Assembly: GCF_013410565.1 (NCBI RefSeq)
Contig: NZ_JACCFO010000001.1
Span: forward strand, 4,836,001-4,900,000
Direction: 5' to 3'
Source of the DNA: Streptomonospora nanhaiensis
Lineage (GTDB): Bacteria > Actinomycetota > Actinomycetes > Streptosporangiales > Streptosporangiaceae
Length of the DNA stretch: 64,000 nt
Shown here piece by piece: positions 8,376-16,791 of this stretch. The translations under genes and the position numbers were made by a program. Within the stretch, counting starts at the first letter, position 1. The number at the start of each line of letters is the position of its first letter. The notes beneath the pieces are model-generated. The model was given only the letters and a program-made list of their open reading frames with translations. It made no database searches and was not told the DNA's origin.

Positions 8376-10160
8376 TCACACCTTCAGCGCGGCCGCGTAC
8401 CACCCGCCCTGCTCGGCGGCCAGTTCCGCGTGCGTGCCATGCTGGACGACCCGCCCCCCGGCCACCACGTAGATGTCGTCCACCCGGTCCAGGCCCGCCA
8501 TGTCGTGGGTGATGAGGAGCGTGGAGTACCCCTCCGCCGCCGCCAGGAGGTCGGCCACCACCGCGTCGCGGGTGTCGGGATCGAGGTGGGCCGTGGGCTC
8601 GTCCAGCACCAGCACGCGCGGCGCCGCGAGCAGCGCCCGCGCGAGCGCCAGCCGCTGGCGCATGCCGCCGCTCAGCCGCAGCCCGTGCGAGCCGACCTCG
8701 GTGTCCAGCCCCTGGGGCATCGCCCGCACCTCGCCGGCCAGCCGCGCCCGCTCCAGCGCCTCCCACAGCCGGCCGTCGTCGGCGCCCGGCGCCGCCAGCC
8801 GCAGGTTCTCCCGCACCGTGCTGGCGAAGATGTGGGGGTCCTGCGGCACCCCGGTGACCACCGCCCGCACCGCGTCGGCGGGATGGCCGGTGATGTCGGC
8901 CCCGCCCAGCTCCACGGTCCCGGAGTCGGGATCGCGGAAGCGCAGCAGGACGGCGGCCAGCGTGCTCTTGCCCGCGCCGCTGGGGCCCACCACCGCCACC
9001 GTGCGCCCGGCGGGGATGTCGATGTCCACCCCGTCCAGCGCCCAAGGCTCCTCGGGGCCGTAGCGCACCCGCAGCGACCGCACCCGCAGCCCGGTGTCGG
9101 CCCCGACGGGCAGCGCCGCGCCGTCCGCGCCGTCCGGCCCGCCGTGGGCGGCGGCGCTCCGGGGCGGTGCGATCGAGGGCGGGGTGTCCAGGACGTCGAA
9201 CAGCCGCTCGCCGCCCGCCCGGATCGCGCCCAGCCGAGCCGCCACCGCCGGCAGCGGCGCCACGACCTCGAACGCCGCCAGCGCGGTCAGGACCAGCACC
9301 GCCAGGGAGATCGAGCTGAGGGACCCGCCCTCCACGGCCGCCACGCCCAGCACCAGCGTGCCCCACACCGTCAGCCCCGTGATGAGGGCCGTGGCCCCGG
9401 CCCCGAACCCCAGCAGGGCCGCGTCGCGCCGCGCGATGCGGGTCAGCTCGGCGTCGGCGTCGGTGACCCGCCGCACCGCGCGGTCCATCGCGCCGTAGGC
9501 CACCAGGTCCGGCGCGCCGTAGAGCGTGTCCACCAGCGCCGTGGACAGCTCCCCGCGCGCCGCCGCCTGGCGCCGCCCGGGCCGCCGCCCCAGCGCCGCC
9601 GCGACCAGCGGGACCGCCAGCCCGGCCAGCACCAGGCCCAGGCCCAGCAGCAGCCCGCCGGGCACCAGCAGCACCGTGCAGAACACCACGGTGGCCCCGC
9701 CGGTGACCACGGCCACCAGCGGCGGTGTCAGCCCGCGCACGAGCAGATCCTGGGTGGCGTCGGTGTCGCTGACCAGCCGCGACACCAGGTCACCCGAGCG
9801 GAACCGGCGCACCGGCTCGGTGCGCGCCAACCGCTCGTAGACCCGCACCCGCACGTCGGCCAGGGTGCGGAACGCGGCGTCGTGGGTGACCAGGCGCTCA
9901 AGGTAGCGGGTGACGCCGCGCGAGACGCCGAGGGCGCGGGTGGCCACGACGGCGACGCTGAGGGCCGTGATGGGCGGGTGCTCGGCCGCGCGGGCGATGA
10001 GCCAGGCGGCCACGCTGAGCAGGGCCACCCCGGACCCGGCGGCCAGCGCCCCCAGCAGGACGCCGAGGGCGAACCGGGTGGTGCGCGGGCGCGCGAGCGC
10101 GATCATCCGCCACAGCGGGTCGCGGCCGGGAGCGGGCGGGTGGGTGGACGGGGCGGTCAC
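8376..10160 (-). CDS. cydC: Thiol exporter ABC subunit CydC
   Basis: CydC (594 residues) pairs with CydD to export glutathione/cysteine-type thiols to the outside of the membrane, which is needed to assemble cytochrome bd. It is a fused half-transporter: about six membrane helices in residues 20-300 (for example FALGVLLGALAAGSGVALLS), then a nucleotide-binding domain with Walker A GPSGAGKSTLAAVLLRF (about 388), signature LSGGMRQRLALARALL and Walker B VLVLDEPTAHLD. The GTG at 10160 overlaps the cydD stop as GTGA, so translation is coupled. It is the last gene of the cyd operon. Confidence 0.93.
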   Translation of the reverse strand: MTAPSTHPPAPGRDPLWRMIALARPRTTRFALGVLLGALAAGSGVALLSVAAWLIARAAEHPPITALSVAVVATRALGVSRGVTRYLERLVTHDAAFRTLADVRVRVYERLARTEPVRRFRSGDLVSRLVSDTDATQDLLVRGLTPPLVAVVTGGATVVFCTVLLVPGGLLLGLGLVLAGLAVPLVAAALGRRPGRRQAAARGELSTALVDTLYGAPDLVAYGAMDRAVRRVTDADAELTRIARRDAALLGFGAGATALITGLTVWGTLVLGVAAVEGGSLSSISLAVLVLTALAAFEVVAPLPAVAARLGAIRAGGERLFDVLDTPPSIAPPRSAAAHGGPDGADGAALPVGADTGLRVRSLRVRYGPEEPWALDGVDIDIPAGRTVAVVGPSGAGKSTLAAVLLRFRDPDSGTVELGGADITGHPADAVRAVVTGVPQDPHIFASTVRENLRLAAPGADDGRLWEALERARLAGEVRAMPQGLDTEVGSHGLRLSGGMRQRLALARALLAAPRVLVLDEPTAHLDPDTRDAVVADLLAAAEGYSTLLITHDMAGLDRVDDIYVVAGGRVVQHGTHAELAAEQGGWYAAALKV

Positions 10161-12226
10161 GACAGCACCCCCGTTTCGACGTGCCCGGCGTGCACGGCCA
10201 CGACCTCGTCCACGGCGTCGGCCCAGTGGGCGTCGTGGGCGACGACCACCCCCGTGCGCTCGGCCAGCAGCCGCCGCACGGCGACGCGGACGGCGGCGGC
10301 GTTGTCGGGGTCGAGGTGGGCGGTGGGTTCGTCCAGGAGGACGACGGGGGCGTCGCGCAGGAACGCGCGGGCGACGGCGATGCGCTGCCGCTGGCCGGCG
10401 GACAGGCGGGCGCCGCGCTCGCCGAGGCGGGTGTCGTAGCCCTGGGGCAGCGCCCGGATGAACGCGTCGGCCTCGGCGAGTTCGGCGGCCCGGCGCACGG
10501 CGTCCATGCCGGCGTCGGGGTCGCCGAGGCGGATGTTGCCGGCGACGGTGTCGTCGAAGAGGTAGGGCGACTGCGGCACCCACGCGATGCGCCGGCGCCA
10601 CTGATCGGGCGGCACGTCGTCCAGAGGGGTCCAGCCCTCCGGCGTGTCCGGAGCGCCGGGCTCGCGGATCAGGACGCGGCCCGAGGTCGGCTCCAGGAAC
10701 CGCAGCAGCAGGGACAGCAGCGTGCTCTTGCCCGAGCCGCTGGGGCCCATCAGCAGGACGGACCGTCCGGGCGCGATCACCAGGTCGGCGCGGTCGAGGG
10801 CCGGGATGTCACGGCCGGGATAGGTCAGTGTCACCTGATCGAGGCGAATCCAGGGAGCGGTGGAGGTGCCCTCGGGGGAGCGGGAAGGCGCCGGGGGAGG
10901 GGCGGCCGGGTGGGGGGCTTCGCCGTCGCCCACTCCGCTCGCTCGTCGCCTCTCCAGCGTTGTGTTTTCTTGGAGCGATCGGCTTCTCGCTCCGCTTTGC
11001 GGGCGCTGCTGGTCGGCTTCGCTTTCGACAGCGCCCACTCCGCTCGCTCGTCGCCTCTCCAGCGTTGTGTTTTCTTGGAGCGATCGGCTTCTCGCTCCGC
11101 TTTGCGGGCGCTGCTGGTCGGCTTCGCTTTCGACAGCGCCCACTCCGCTCGCTCGTCGCCTCTCCAGCTCCGTGAACACCTGCTCCGCGGCCGCCACCCC
11201 CTCCATGCTCGCGTGGAAGCGGGCGCCGACCTCGCGGAGCGGCAGGTAGGCCTCCGGAGCCAGGATGAGCACCAGCAGGGCCGTCTGGAAGTCCAGCATC
11301 CCGTACATCAGCCGGATGCCGATCTCCACCGCCACCAGCGCCACCGCCAGCGTCGACAGGAGTTCCAGCACGAACGCCGACAGGAACGCCACCCGCAGCG
11401 TCGACATGGTGGTGCGCCGGTGCTCGTCGGTGATCCGCCGGATGATGGCCGCCTGCGCCTTGGCCCGGCGGAAGATCGCCAGCGTGGGCAGACCCTCCAC
11501 CACGTCCAGGAAGTGGCCGCCGAGCCGGTTGAGCAGCTGCCACTGCCGCTGCGTGCGCGCCTGGGTGTGCCAGCCCACCAGCGCCATGAAGATCGGGATC
11601 AGCGGGAGCGTGACCGCGATGACGATGGCCGAGATCCAGTCCGCCCCCGCCACGACCACCAGGACGGCGACGGGGACGAGCACCGCCAGCACCAGCTGCG
11701 GGAGATACCGGGCGAAGTAATCATCCAGCGCATCGAGGCCACGGGTGGCGAGTGTGACCAGTTCTCCGGCGCGTGGGGTGCTCGTCCCCTCTTCGGAACC
11801 GGCCTGCCCTGACAACCAGACCGCTTCCGCCCCCGAGGACCCCCTGGGCCTCCGGGCGTCTGTTGAATCCTGTGGTGCGCCCCCGCCATGAGTGCCAACG
11901 TCCGCACCGCCCGATTCCGTTCCCGTGACGTGCGCGACAAGCCTGCGCCGCAGCTCCGACTTCGCCTTGGCCGCCGACCGCAGGGCCGCCGTCTCCGCCG
12001 CGTAGGCCACCGCCGCACGCCCCACGGCCACCGCCGCCACCGCCGAGACGGCCCACGACAGCTCGGCGGCCCCCGCGCCCTCGGCCGCGCCGGAGATCAC
12101 GTGCGACAGCAGCCACGCCTGCGCCAGCACGAACCCGGTGACCGCCACTCCGCTGACCACGGTTACGGCGAGGTACACCCGGACGGATCGCGCCGTCCGT
12201 ATCAGCCGGGGATCGAGGGGCTTCAT
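10157..12226 (-). CDS. cydD: Thiol exporter ABC subunit CydD with two insertions
   Basis: CydD (689 residues) is the partner of CydC. The membrane domain fills residues about 10-330 (DYFARYLPQLVLAVLVPVAV), and the nucleotide-binding domain has Walker A GPSGSGKSTLLSLLLRF (about 490), LSAGQRQRIAVARAFL and VVLLDEPTAHLD. It is about 100 residues longer than usual. One insertion of roughly 40 Gly/Ser/Thr-rich residues (about 100-150) sits in a cytoplasmic loop. The other (about 353-433) is made of 2.3 tandem copies of a 35-residue unit, encoded by a 105-bp DNA repeat, in the linker between the domains. Both keep the frame, so the protein is probably functional. The start is the ATG at 12226; the Shine-Dalgarno is weak. 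Confidence 0.9.
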   Translation of the reverse strand: MKPLDPRLIRTARSVRVYLAVTVVSGVAVTGFVLAQAWLLSHVISGAAEGAGAAELSWAVSAVAAVAVGRAAVAYAAETAALRSAAKAKSELRRRLVAHVTGTESGGADVGTHGGGAPQDSTDARRPRGSSGAEAVWLSGQAGSEEGTSTPRAGELVTLATRGLDALDDYFARYLPQLVLAVLVPVAVLVVVAGADWISAIVIAVTLPLIPIFMALVGWHTQARTQRQWQLLNRLGGHFLDVVEGLPTLAIFRRAKAQAAIIRRITDEHRRTTMSTLRVAFLSAFVLELLSTLAVALVAVEIGIRLMYGMLDFQTALLVLILAPEAYLPLREVGARFHASMEGVAAAEQVFTELERRRASGVGAVESEADQQRPQSGARSRSLQENTTLERRRASGVGAVESEADQQRPQSGARSRSLQENTTLERRRASGVGDGEAPHPAAPPPAPSRSPEGTSTAPWIRLDQVTLTYPGRDIPALDRADLVIAPGRSVLLMGPSGSGKSTLLSLLLRFLEPTSGRVLIREPGAPDTPEGWTPLDDVPPDQWRRRIAWVPQSPYLFDDTVAGNIRLGDPDAGMDAVRRAAELAEADAFIRALPQGYDTRLGERGARLSAGQRQRIAVARAFLRDAPVVLLDEPTAHLDPDNAAAVRVAVRRLLAERTGVVVAHDAHWADAVDEVVAVHAGHVETGVLS
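10928..11168. repeat. 105-bp tandem palindromic repeat inside cydD
   Basis: Two identical 105-bp units (10928-11032 and 11033-11137) are followed by the first 31 bases of a third (11138-11168). The unit is poorer in GC than its surroundings. Each period contains two stem-loops: GGAGCGA with TCGCTCC around 8 bases (10972-10993), and GGGCGCTG with CAGCGCCC (11001-11036, crossing the unit border). This resembles REP/BIME-type repeats. Because 105 is a multiple of three, the gene remains open and each unit adds 35 residues with the motif ERRRASGVG. Confidence 0.9.
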
Positions 12227-12282
12227 GGGCTGGTCCGTTTCTCGTCGGGGTGGGGAGGGCCGCCGCGCGGCGGCGCCGGGCC

Positions 12283-13350
12283 TCAGCCGGCGGCGCCGGC
12301 GCCCGCGTCGGCCGCCGTCCCCGGGGCCGTGTGAGAGCCACCATAGGCGGGGGCCGGTTCGATGTGCTCCCGGCTCACCCGCTTGCGGAACACCCAGTAG
12401 CTCCACGCCTGGTAGGCGATGACCAGCGGCAGGAAGACCACCGCCACCCACGTCATCACCGTCAGCGCGTAGTCGGCCGACGAGGCGTTGGCGATCGTGA
12501 GGCTGTGGGCGGGGTCGGTCGTGGACGGCAGCACGTCGGGGAACAGCGAGCCGAACAGGACCACCGCCGTGGCGCCGATGGTCAGCGCCGTCGCGGTGAA
12601 CGACCAGCCCTCGCGCCCGCCCGCGACCAGCGGCACCGCCGCCACCAGCGCGGCGGCGGCCACGGCCGCCACCGGCCAGGTCCAGGCGGCGCCGTAGGCC
12701 AGTTGGGTCCAGGCCAGGAACGCCACCGCCGCGGGCACGGCCACCACGGCCGAGCGCAGCGCCGCGGCCCGGGCCCGCGCCCGCACCGGTCCCGCCGTCT
12801 TGAGGGTGAGGAACACGGCGCCGTGCAGGGCGAACAGCGTCAGCGTCGTCAGGCCGCCCAGCACCGCGTAGGGGCTGAGGAGGTCGGCGGGTCCGGCCGA
12901 GACGATCCCGTCAGCGTCCATCGGCACCCCGCGCACGATGTTGGCGAGGATGAGGCCCCAGAGCACGGCCGGCGCGGCGCTGCCGAAGACGATGGCGCGG
13001 TCCCACCACGCCCGCCAGCGCGCGGTGTCGCCCTTGCCGCGGTACTCGAAGGCCACCCCGCGCACGATGAGCGCGACCAGGATGACCAGCACCGGCAGGT
13101 AGAAGCCGCTGAAGACCGAGGCGTACCAGGCGGGGAACGCGGCGAACATCGCGCCCACCGCCGTGATCAGCCAGACCTCGTTGCCGTCCCAGACCGGGCC
13201 GATGGCGTTGATCATGACCCGCCGGTCGGTGTTGTCCTTGCCGATGACCGGCAGCAGCATCCCGACGCCGAAGTCGAACCCCTCGAGGACGAGGTAGCCG
13301 ACCCACAGCACCGCGATGGCGATGAACCAGACGAGGGGAAGCAGTTCCAT
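12283..13350 (-). CDS. cydB: Cytochrome bd oxidase subunit II
   Basis: CydB (355 residues) is the second core subunit of cytochrome bd quinol oxidase, a membrane complex that reduces oxygen to water with high affinity. The N-terminus MELLPLVWFIAIAVLWVGYL and the signature LEGFDFGVGMLLP are diagnostic, and AIGPVWDGNEVWL follows. Eight or so membrane helices are evident along the chain. The gene begins 9 bases after cydA and is followed by cydD after 56 bases, giving one operon cydA-cydB-cydD-cydC. The C-terminus carries an Ala/Gly-rich tail of about 25 residues. The length is normal for the family. Confidence 0.97.
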   Translation of the reverse strand: MELLPLVWFIAIAVLWVGYLVLEGFDFGVGMLLPVIGKDNTDRRVMINAIGPVWDGNEVWLITAVGAMFAAFPAWYASVFSGFYLPVLVILVALIVRGVAFEYRGKGDTARWRAWWDRAIVFGSAAPAVLWGLILANIVRGVPMDADGIVSAGPADLLSPYAVLGGLTTLTLFALHGAVFLTLKTAGPVRARARAAALRSAVVAVPAAVAFLAWTQLAYGAAWTWPVAAVAAAALVAAVPLVAGGREGWSFTATALTIGATAVVLFGSLFPDVLPSTTDPAHSLTIANASSADYALTVMTWVAVVFLPLVIAYQAWSYWVFRKRVSREHIEPAPAYGGSHTAPGTAADAGAGAAG

Positions 13351-13359
13351 GCTCGGCTC

Positions 13360-14799
13360 CTAGTAGACGAAGGCCGGAACGGGGGCGTCGGCGGCGGGGC
13401 CCTCCTCGTCGTCGTCCCGGTCGGGGACCACATGGGAGGGGCCGGCCTTGATGTAGCGCCACAGCAGCCCGGCCTCCACGACCGCCAGCACGCCGTAGAT
13501 CGCGGTGAAGGTGGCCAGGGAGAACGCCACCGTGCCCAGGCTGACCCCGGGGGAGACGCTGGCGGCGGTGAGCAGTTCGCCGTGGACGGTCCAGGGCTGG
13601 CGGCCCATCTCGGTGAGGATCCAGCCCAGGATGTTGGCGGCCAGGGCGGCGGGCAGCGACAGCACGGCCGCGTAGTAGAACCAGCGCGTGCGGGGCAGCT
13701 CCCGGCGCCGGGTGAGCCACAGGCCCAGCGCCGACACCGCCACGCTGAACAGCCCCAGCCCGATCATCAGCCGGAAGGACCAGTACAGGACGAAGACGTT
13801 GGGGATGTAGTCGCCCTCGCCGTAGAGGCGCTCGTACTCGGCCTGGAGGTCGTTCATGCCGTGCACGGTGCCGTCGATGTCGCCGGTGGCCAGGAAGCTG
13901 AGCACGTGGGGCACGGTGACGTCGATGACGTTGAGCCGCTCCTCGGTGTCGCCGACGGCGAACGTCGAGAACGGCGCGCCCTCCTCGGTCTCCCAGTGGG
14001 CCTCGGCCGCGGCCAGCTTCATCGGCTCGTAGGCGGCGGCGAGCTTGGCCTGGTGGTCACCGGAGTAGACGGCCAGCACGCCGGCGAGCAGGGTGACGAC
14101 CATGCCGGTGCGCAGCGTGGCGCGGAACAGCTCCCGCTCACGTCCCGCCTTGCCTTCGGCGGCCGCGGCGCGGGTGCGCCAGATCTTGTAGGCGCTCACC
14201 GCGGCGACGAACATCCCCGCCGTGATGAAGGCGGCCGAGACGACGTGCAGGTAGGTGGACCACGCCTGGTTGTTGCTGAGCACCGCCCAGATGTCGGTGA
14301 GCTGCGCGCGCCCGGTCTCGGGGTCGCGAGTGTAGCCGACCGGGTGGCGCATCCAGGCGTTGGCCGCCAGGATGAAGTAGGCCGACAGGTTGGTGCCGAT
14401 GGCCGCCGCCCAGATGCAGGCCAGGTGGACCTTGCGGGGCAGCTTGTCCCAGCCGAAGATCCACAGTCCGATGAAGGTCGACTCCAGGAAGAACGCGAGC
14501 AGCGCCTCCATGGCCAGCGGCGCGCCGAACACGTCGCCGACGAACCGCGAGTACTCGCTCCAGTTCATGCCGAACTGGAACTCCTGCACGATCCCGGTCA
14601 CCACGCCCATGGCGAAGTTGATGAGGAACAGCTTGCCGAAGAACTTGGTGGCCTGGAGGTACTGGTGCTTCCCGGTGCGGTACCACGCCGTCTGCAGCGA
14701 CGCGACGATGACGGACAGGCCGATCGTCAGTGGCACGAATAGGAAGTGGTAGATCGTCGTGATACCGAACTGCCACCGTGCGAGATCCAGAGCGTCCAT
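13360..14799 (-). CDS. cydA: Cytochrome bd oxidase subunit I
   Basis: CydA (479 residues) binds heme b558, b595 and d and oxidises quinol. The N-terminus LARWQFGITTIYHFLFVPLT holds the conserved heme-ligand His, and GMNWSEYSRFVGDVFGAPLA and the GRQPW motif (TEMGRQPWTVHGELLTA) are typical. The quinol-binding loop looks short, as in most bacteria outside Proteobacteria. Nine or so membrane helices are visible. It is the first gene of the operon, and a cluster of palindromes lies 30-80 bases upstream, so transcription is probably controlled there. The tail after the last helix is acidic (DRDDDEEGP). Confidence 0.97.
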   Translation of the reverse strand: MDALDLARWQFGITTIYHFLFVPLTIGLSVIVASLQTAWYRTGKHQYLQATKFFGKLFLINFAMGVVTGIVQEFQFGMNWSEYSRFVGDVFGAPLAMEALLAFFLESTFIGLWIFGWDKLPRKVHLACIWAAAIGTNLSAYFILAANAWMRHPVGYTRDPETGRAQLTDIWAVLSNNQAWSTYLHVVSAAFITAGMFVAAVSAYKIWRTRAAAAEGKAGRERELFRATLRTGMVVTLLAGVLAVYSGDHQAKLAAAYEPMKLAAAEAHWETEEGAPFSTFAVGDTEERLNVIDVTVPHVLSFLATGDIDGTVHGMNDLQAEYERLYGEGDYIPNVFVLYWSFRLMIGLGLFSVAVSALGLWLTRRRELPRTRWFYYAAVLSLPAALAANILGWILTEMGRQPWTVHGELLTAASVSPGVSLGTVAFSLATFTAIYGVLAVVEAGLLWRYIKAGPSHVVPDRDDDEEGPAADAPVPAFVY

Positions 14800-14835
14800 G
14801 CCCGCCTCTCCAACCGCCTAAGAGTCATCGACGAC

Positions 14836-14877
14836 TCGTAGTACTACGAATCGTAGAACTACGACGTGTAGTACGTC
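14836..14877. promoter_or_regulatory. Palindrome cluster upstream of cydA, likely operators
   Basis: A perfect palindrome TCGTAGTACTACGA (14836-14849) is followed 15 bases centre-to-centre by the near-palindrome TCGTAGAACTACGA (14851-14864), and then by GACGT-N5-ACGTC (14863-14877). GTAGTAC recurs exactly 30 bases apart (14838 and 14868). GAGTC-N6-GACTC lies next to them at 14822-14837. Half-sites of the type TAC/GTA resemble BlaI/MecI/CopY operators, but no such regulator is in the window, so the identity of the binder is a guess. They do not match the Rex site. Confidence 0.6.
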
Positions 14878-15026
14878 GACCGGGGGCAGGGAGGCCCGCG
14901 TCACCGCGCGGACCCGGCTCCGGGAGGGGAGCCGGCGGCCGGCCGCGGGTCCGCGCCGGGGTCCGGGCCGGTGAACTGGGCTGACACGCGGGATCGGGAG
15001 AGGGCGGGGGTGCGGGGGGTGCCGCC

Positions 15027-15057
15027 GCGCGCCGCCGCGGGCGCCGCGGCGGCGCGC
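15027..15057. terminator. Strong GC hairpin downstream of the tautomerase gene
   Basis: Arms of 14 bases (15027-15040 and 15044-15057) are perfectly complementary with a GCG loop. It lies 91 bases past the stop of the minus-strand tautomerase gene and before cydA. No T-run follows, so intrinsic termination is not certain. The rest of 14,880-15,147 shows no gene. Confidence 0.45.
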
Positions 15058-15147
15058 GGATGTGACCGAGTTCATGGCCTCGTGGCGCCGTCACCATGAG
15101 GGGCGTGATGGCCGCGCCGGGGGTGATCCGCTCGCCGAGACCGGGTT

Positions 15148-15546
15148 TCAGCCGCCCGCCGGACCGGGGGCGTACTGCGCCACGCCCTCGCCCAGCGACC
15201 AGTCGGCCGAGGTGTTCTCGGTGAGGCAGACGAACACGTTGCGCGGTTCGGTTCCCGCGTAGGCGTGGGCGAGTTCGGCGATCCGGCGGTAGAGCGCACG
15301 CTTGCGCCCGGCCGGACGCCCCGCGCGCAGGGTGATGGCCACGTAGACGATCCCCTCGCCGCGGTGCACGCCGAGGTGGTCGTCGAAGCGCAGGTCGCTG
15401 GTGGTCCCTTCGTGGCTGGTCAGGATCTGGAACCGGTCGTCGGGCGGGAAGCCCATGGTCTCGACCAGAGCCTCGTGCACGGCGCGGTCGAGGGCGTCGA
15501 GGCGGGCGGGGTCGGCGCGCAGCGCGTCGATCCGGACGAGCGGCAT
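15148..15546 (-). CDS. Tautomerase family protein
   Basis: The 132-residue product starts MPLVRIDAL, so after removal of Met a Pro-1 would be the catalytic base, as in the 4-oxalocrotonate tautomerase superfamily. The start at 15546 is favoured because GGAAAGG lies upstream and Pro-1 would be exposed. Further family-like segments are FPPDDRFQILTSHEG, YVAITLRAGR and RNVFVCLTEN. At 132 residues it matches the longer two-unit members rather than the 60-residue ones. The substrate is unknown. The gene stands alone, transcribed toward the cyd operon. Confidence 0.8.
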   Translation of the reverse strand: MPLVRIDALRADPARLDALDRAVHEALVETMGFPPDDRFQILTSHEGTTSDLRFDDHLGVHRGEGIVYVAITLRAGRPAGRKRALYRRIAELAHAYAGTEPRNVFVCLTENTSADWSLGEGVAQYAPGPAGG

Positions 15547-15957
15547 GGCAGGGCCTTTCCGGGGTGGTGGCGGTGGAGGTGGCCGGGGCGACGTCGGAGA
15601 CGGCGGAGGGGGATGGGCGGGGCGGCGGAGAGGGAGGGGAGGGGCGCGGCGAGCGGGCGAGCGGCGCCCGCGACGGGCGTGGTTGCGGGCAGGTGCAGGC
15701 AGGTACAGGCACTGCGGCGGTGCTGGGTGGGGCGCCGGGGTGTTAGTGCGGCCGGGCGGTCGATCGGGTGCGGGCGAGCGGTCATCGGCCGCCCGGGCGG
15801 GTGGCGGAGGTGGCGTCGGGGTGGCGAGGGCGGCGGGTGGTGGGGGGTGTCGGGGCGGGGCCACGCGGGTTGGGGCGCGGTCGGTGTCCGCGATCCGGCG
15901 ACGATTCTCGCCTCAGTGTCGGCCGACTCCCGAAACGGGGAGGGAAAGCGTTTGCGC

Positions 15958-15994
15958 ACCCCGCTTTGTCTCACAATGTGAGACGAAGTGGGGT
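15958..15994. repeat. 17-bp-arm inverted repeat with GTCTCAC core
   Basis: GTCTCAC-AAT-GTGAGAC (15968-15984) is a perfect palindrome with a 3-base centre. It extends outward to 17 pairs if two G-T wobbles are allowed (15958-15974 with 15978-15994). An alternative pairing GAGAC with GTCTC (15980-15997) would exclude part of it. A related element with CTCAC and GTGAG occurs about 130 bases downstream (16104-16128). It could be an operator or an RNA switch. Confidence 0.5.
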
Positions 15995-16100
15995 CTCTTG
16001 CGACGATCCAGCCTCCACGGTCGTCCGGTGGCCCGAAACCGCTAACTCGTCGCTTTTAAAAAAGGGGCGAAAGGTGCAAATGCATCCCGAGGAGGGTCTG

Positions 16101-16268
16101 GTGTCTCACATCGTGGACATTGTGGTGAGGTTGCGGGCGGAGAGGGCGCCATTCAGGCGTGCAATGGTGAGTAAAAACCGTCAAAACGCAACAAAAGGTC
16201 GCCCAGTGCGCCGACGATATGCGGATTCTTGCGAGTCCGACCGACAGCGATCCGACGCGGCGCGCTGA
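16101..16268 (+). CDS. Possible small basic protein (55 aa)
   Basis: A GTG at 16101 has a very good Shine-Dalgarno (AGGAGGG, 16090-16096), and the frame runs to TGA at 16268. An in-frame ATG at 16080 is an alternative. The product begins VSHIVDIVVRLRAERAPFRR and is strongly basic, with a lower-GC middle (MVSKNRQNATKG). I do not recognise it. Its start codon lies inside the second GTCTCAC element, so translation could be affected by RNA structure. It may equally be chance. Confidence 0.25.
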   Translation: MSHIVDIVVRLRAERAPFRRAMVSKNRQNATKGRPVRRRYADSCESDRQRSDAAR

Positions 16269-16791
16269 CCCGCCTCCCCGCGCCACTGCCTTCGGCGTCT
16301 CGTCGCGGCCCTGATCCTCCGCCGGCTGAGCCGGTGGCCGCCGGGCCCGGCCACCCGGTGCTGTTGCCGCTCCCGTCGGGGCCGTGGCCGCCGCTCCCGG
16401 TTTCGGTCACAGCCGAGCCGGGTGTCCGCCGCCGTCGCCGCCGCGTCTCGGCCTGCACCCGAGTCCGCCGTACCGGTGACCGCCCGGCCTTGCCCCCGCC
16501 GCCTTCGGTGCCCCGTCGCGGCCTCGACCAGCCGCCATGGGTGCCGATCACCGCTGAGCCGGGTGTCCGCCGCCGTTGCCGCCCCGTCGCTACCCCGGCC
16601 GTCCACGACGAGAACCGATGATCCATCGGCCTACGAAGCACAGGCCCACGGACCCATTGGTCCGCCGACCCCGGCCCCGGTCGCTGCTCCCCGGCCCAGC
16701 CCGCCAACCCACGGTCCCGCCAACCCGTCGGCCCGTCGGTCGGCCATGAAGGCCCCGGAGGCCACCAAGGCCACCAAGGCCACTCCTCCGG
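16269..16791. other. Non-coding region with degenerate GC-rich repeats
   Basis: No gene is supported here. A segment GCCTTCGG-N8-TCGCGGCC occurs near 16,290 and again near 16,500, and GAGCCGGGTGTCCGCC occurs near 16,410 and 16,557, suggesting an old duplication of about 150 bases. Further short repeats (CCCGCCAACCC) lie near 16,700. The region ends at the convergent-side stop of the DUF305 gene. Confidence 0.4.

Noticed and set aside
10828-11249. Plus-strand ORFs made of the 105-bp repeat
   Set aside because: They merely read the repeat backwards. The CydD frame continues on both sides with conserved domains.
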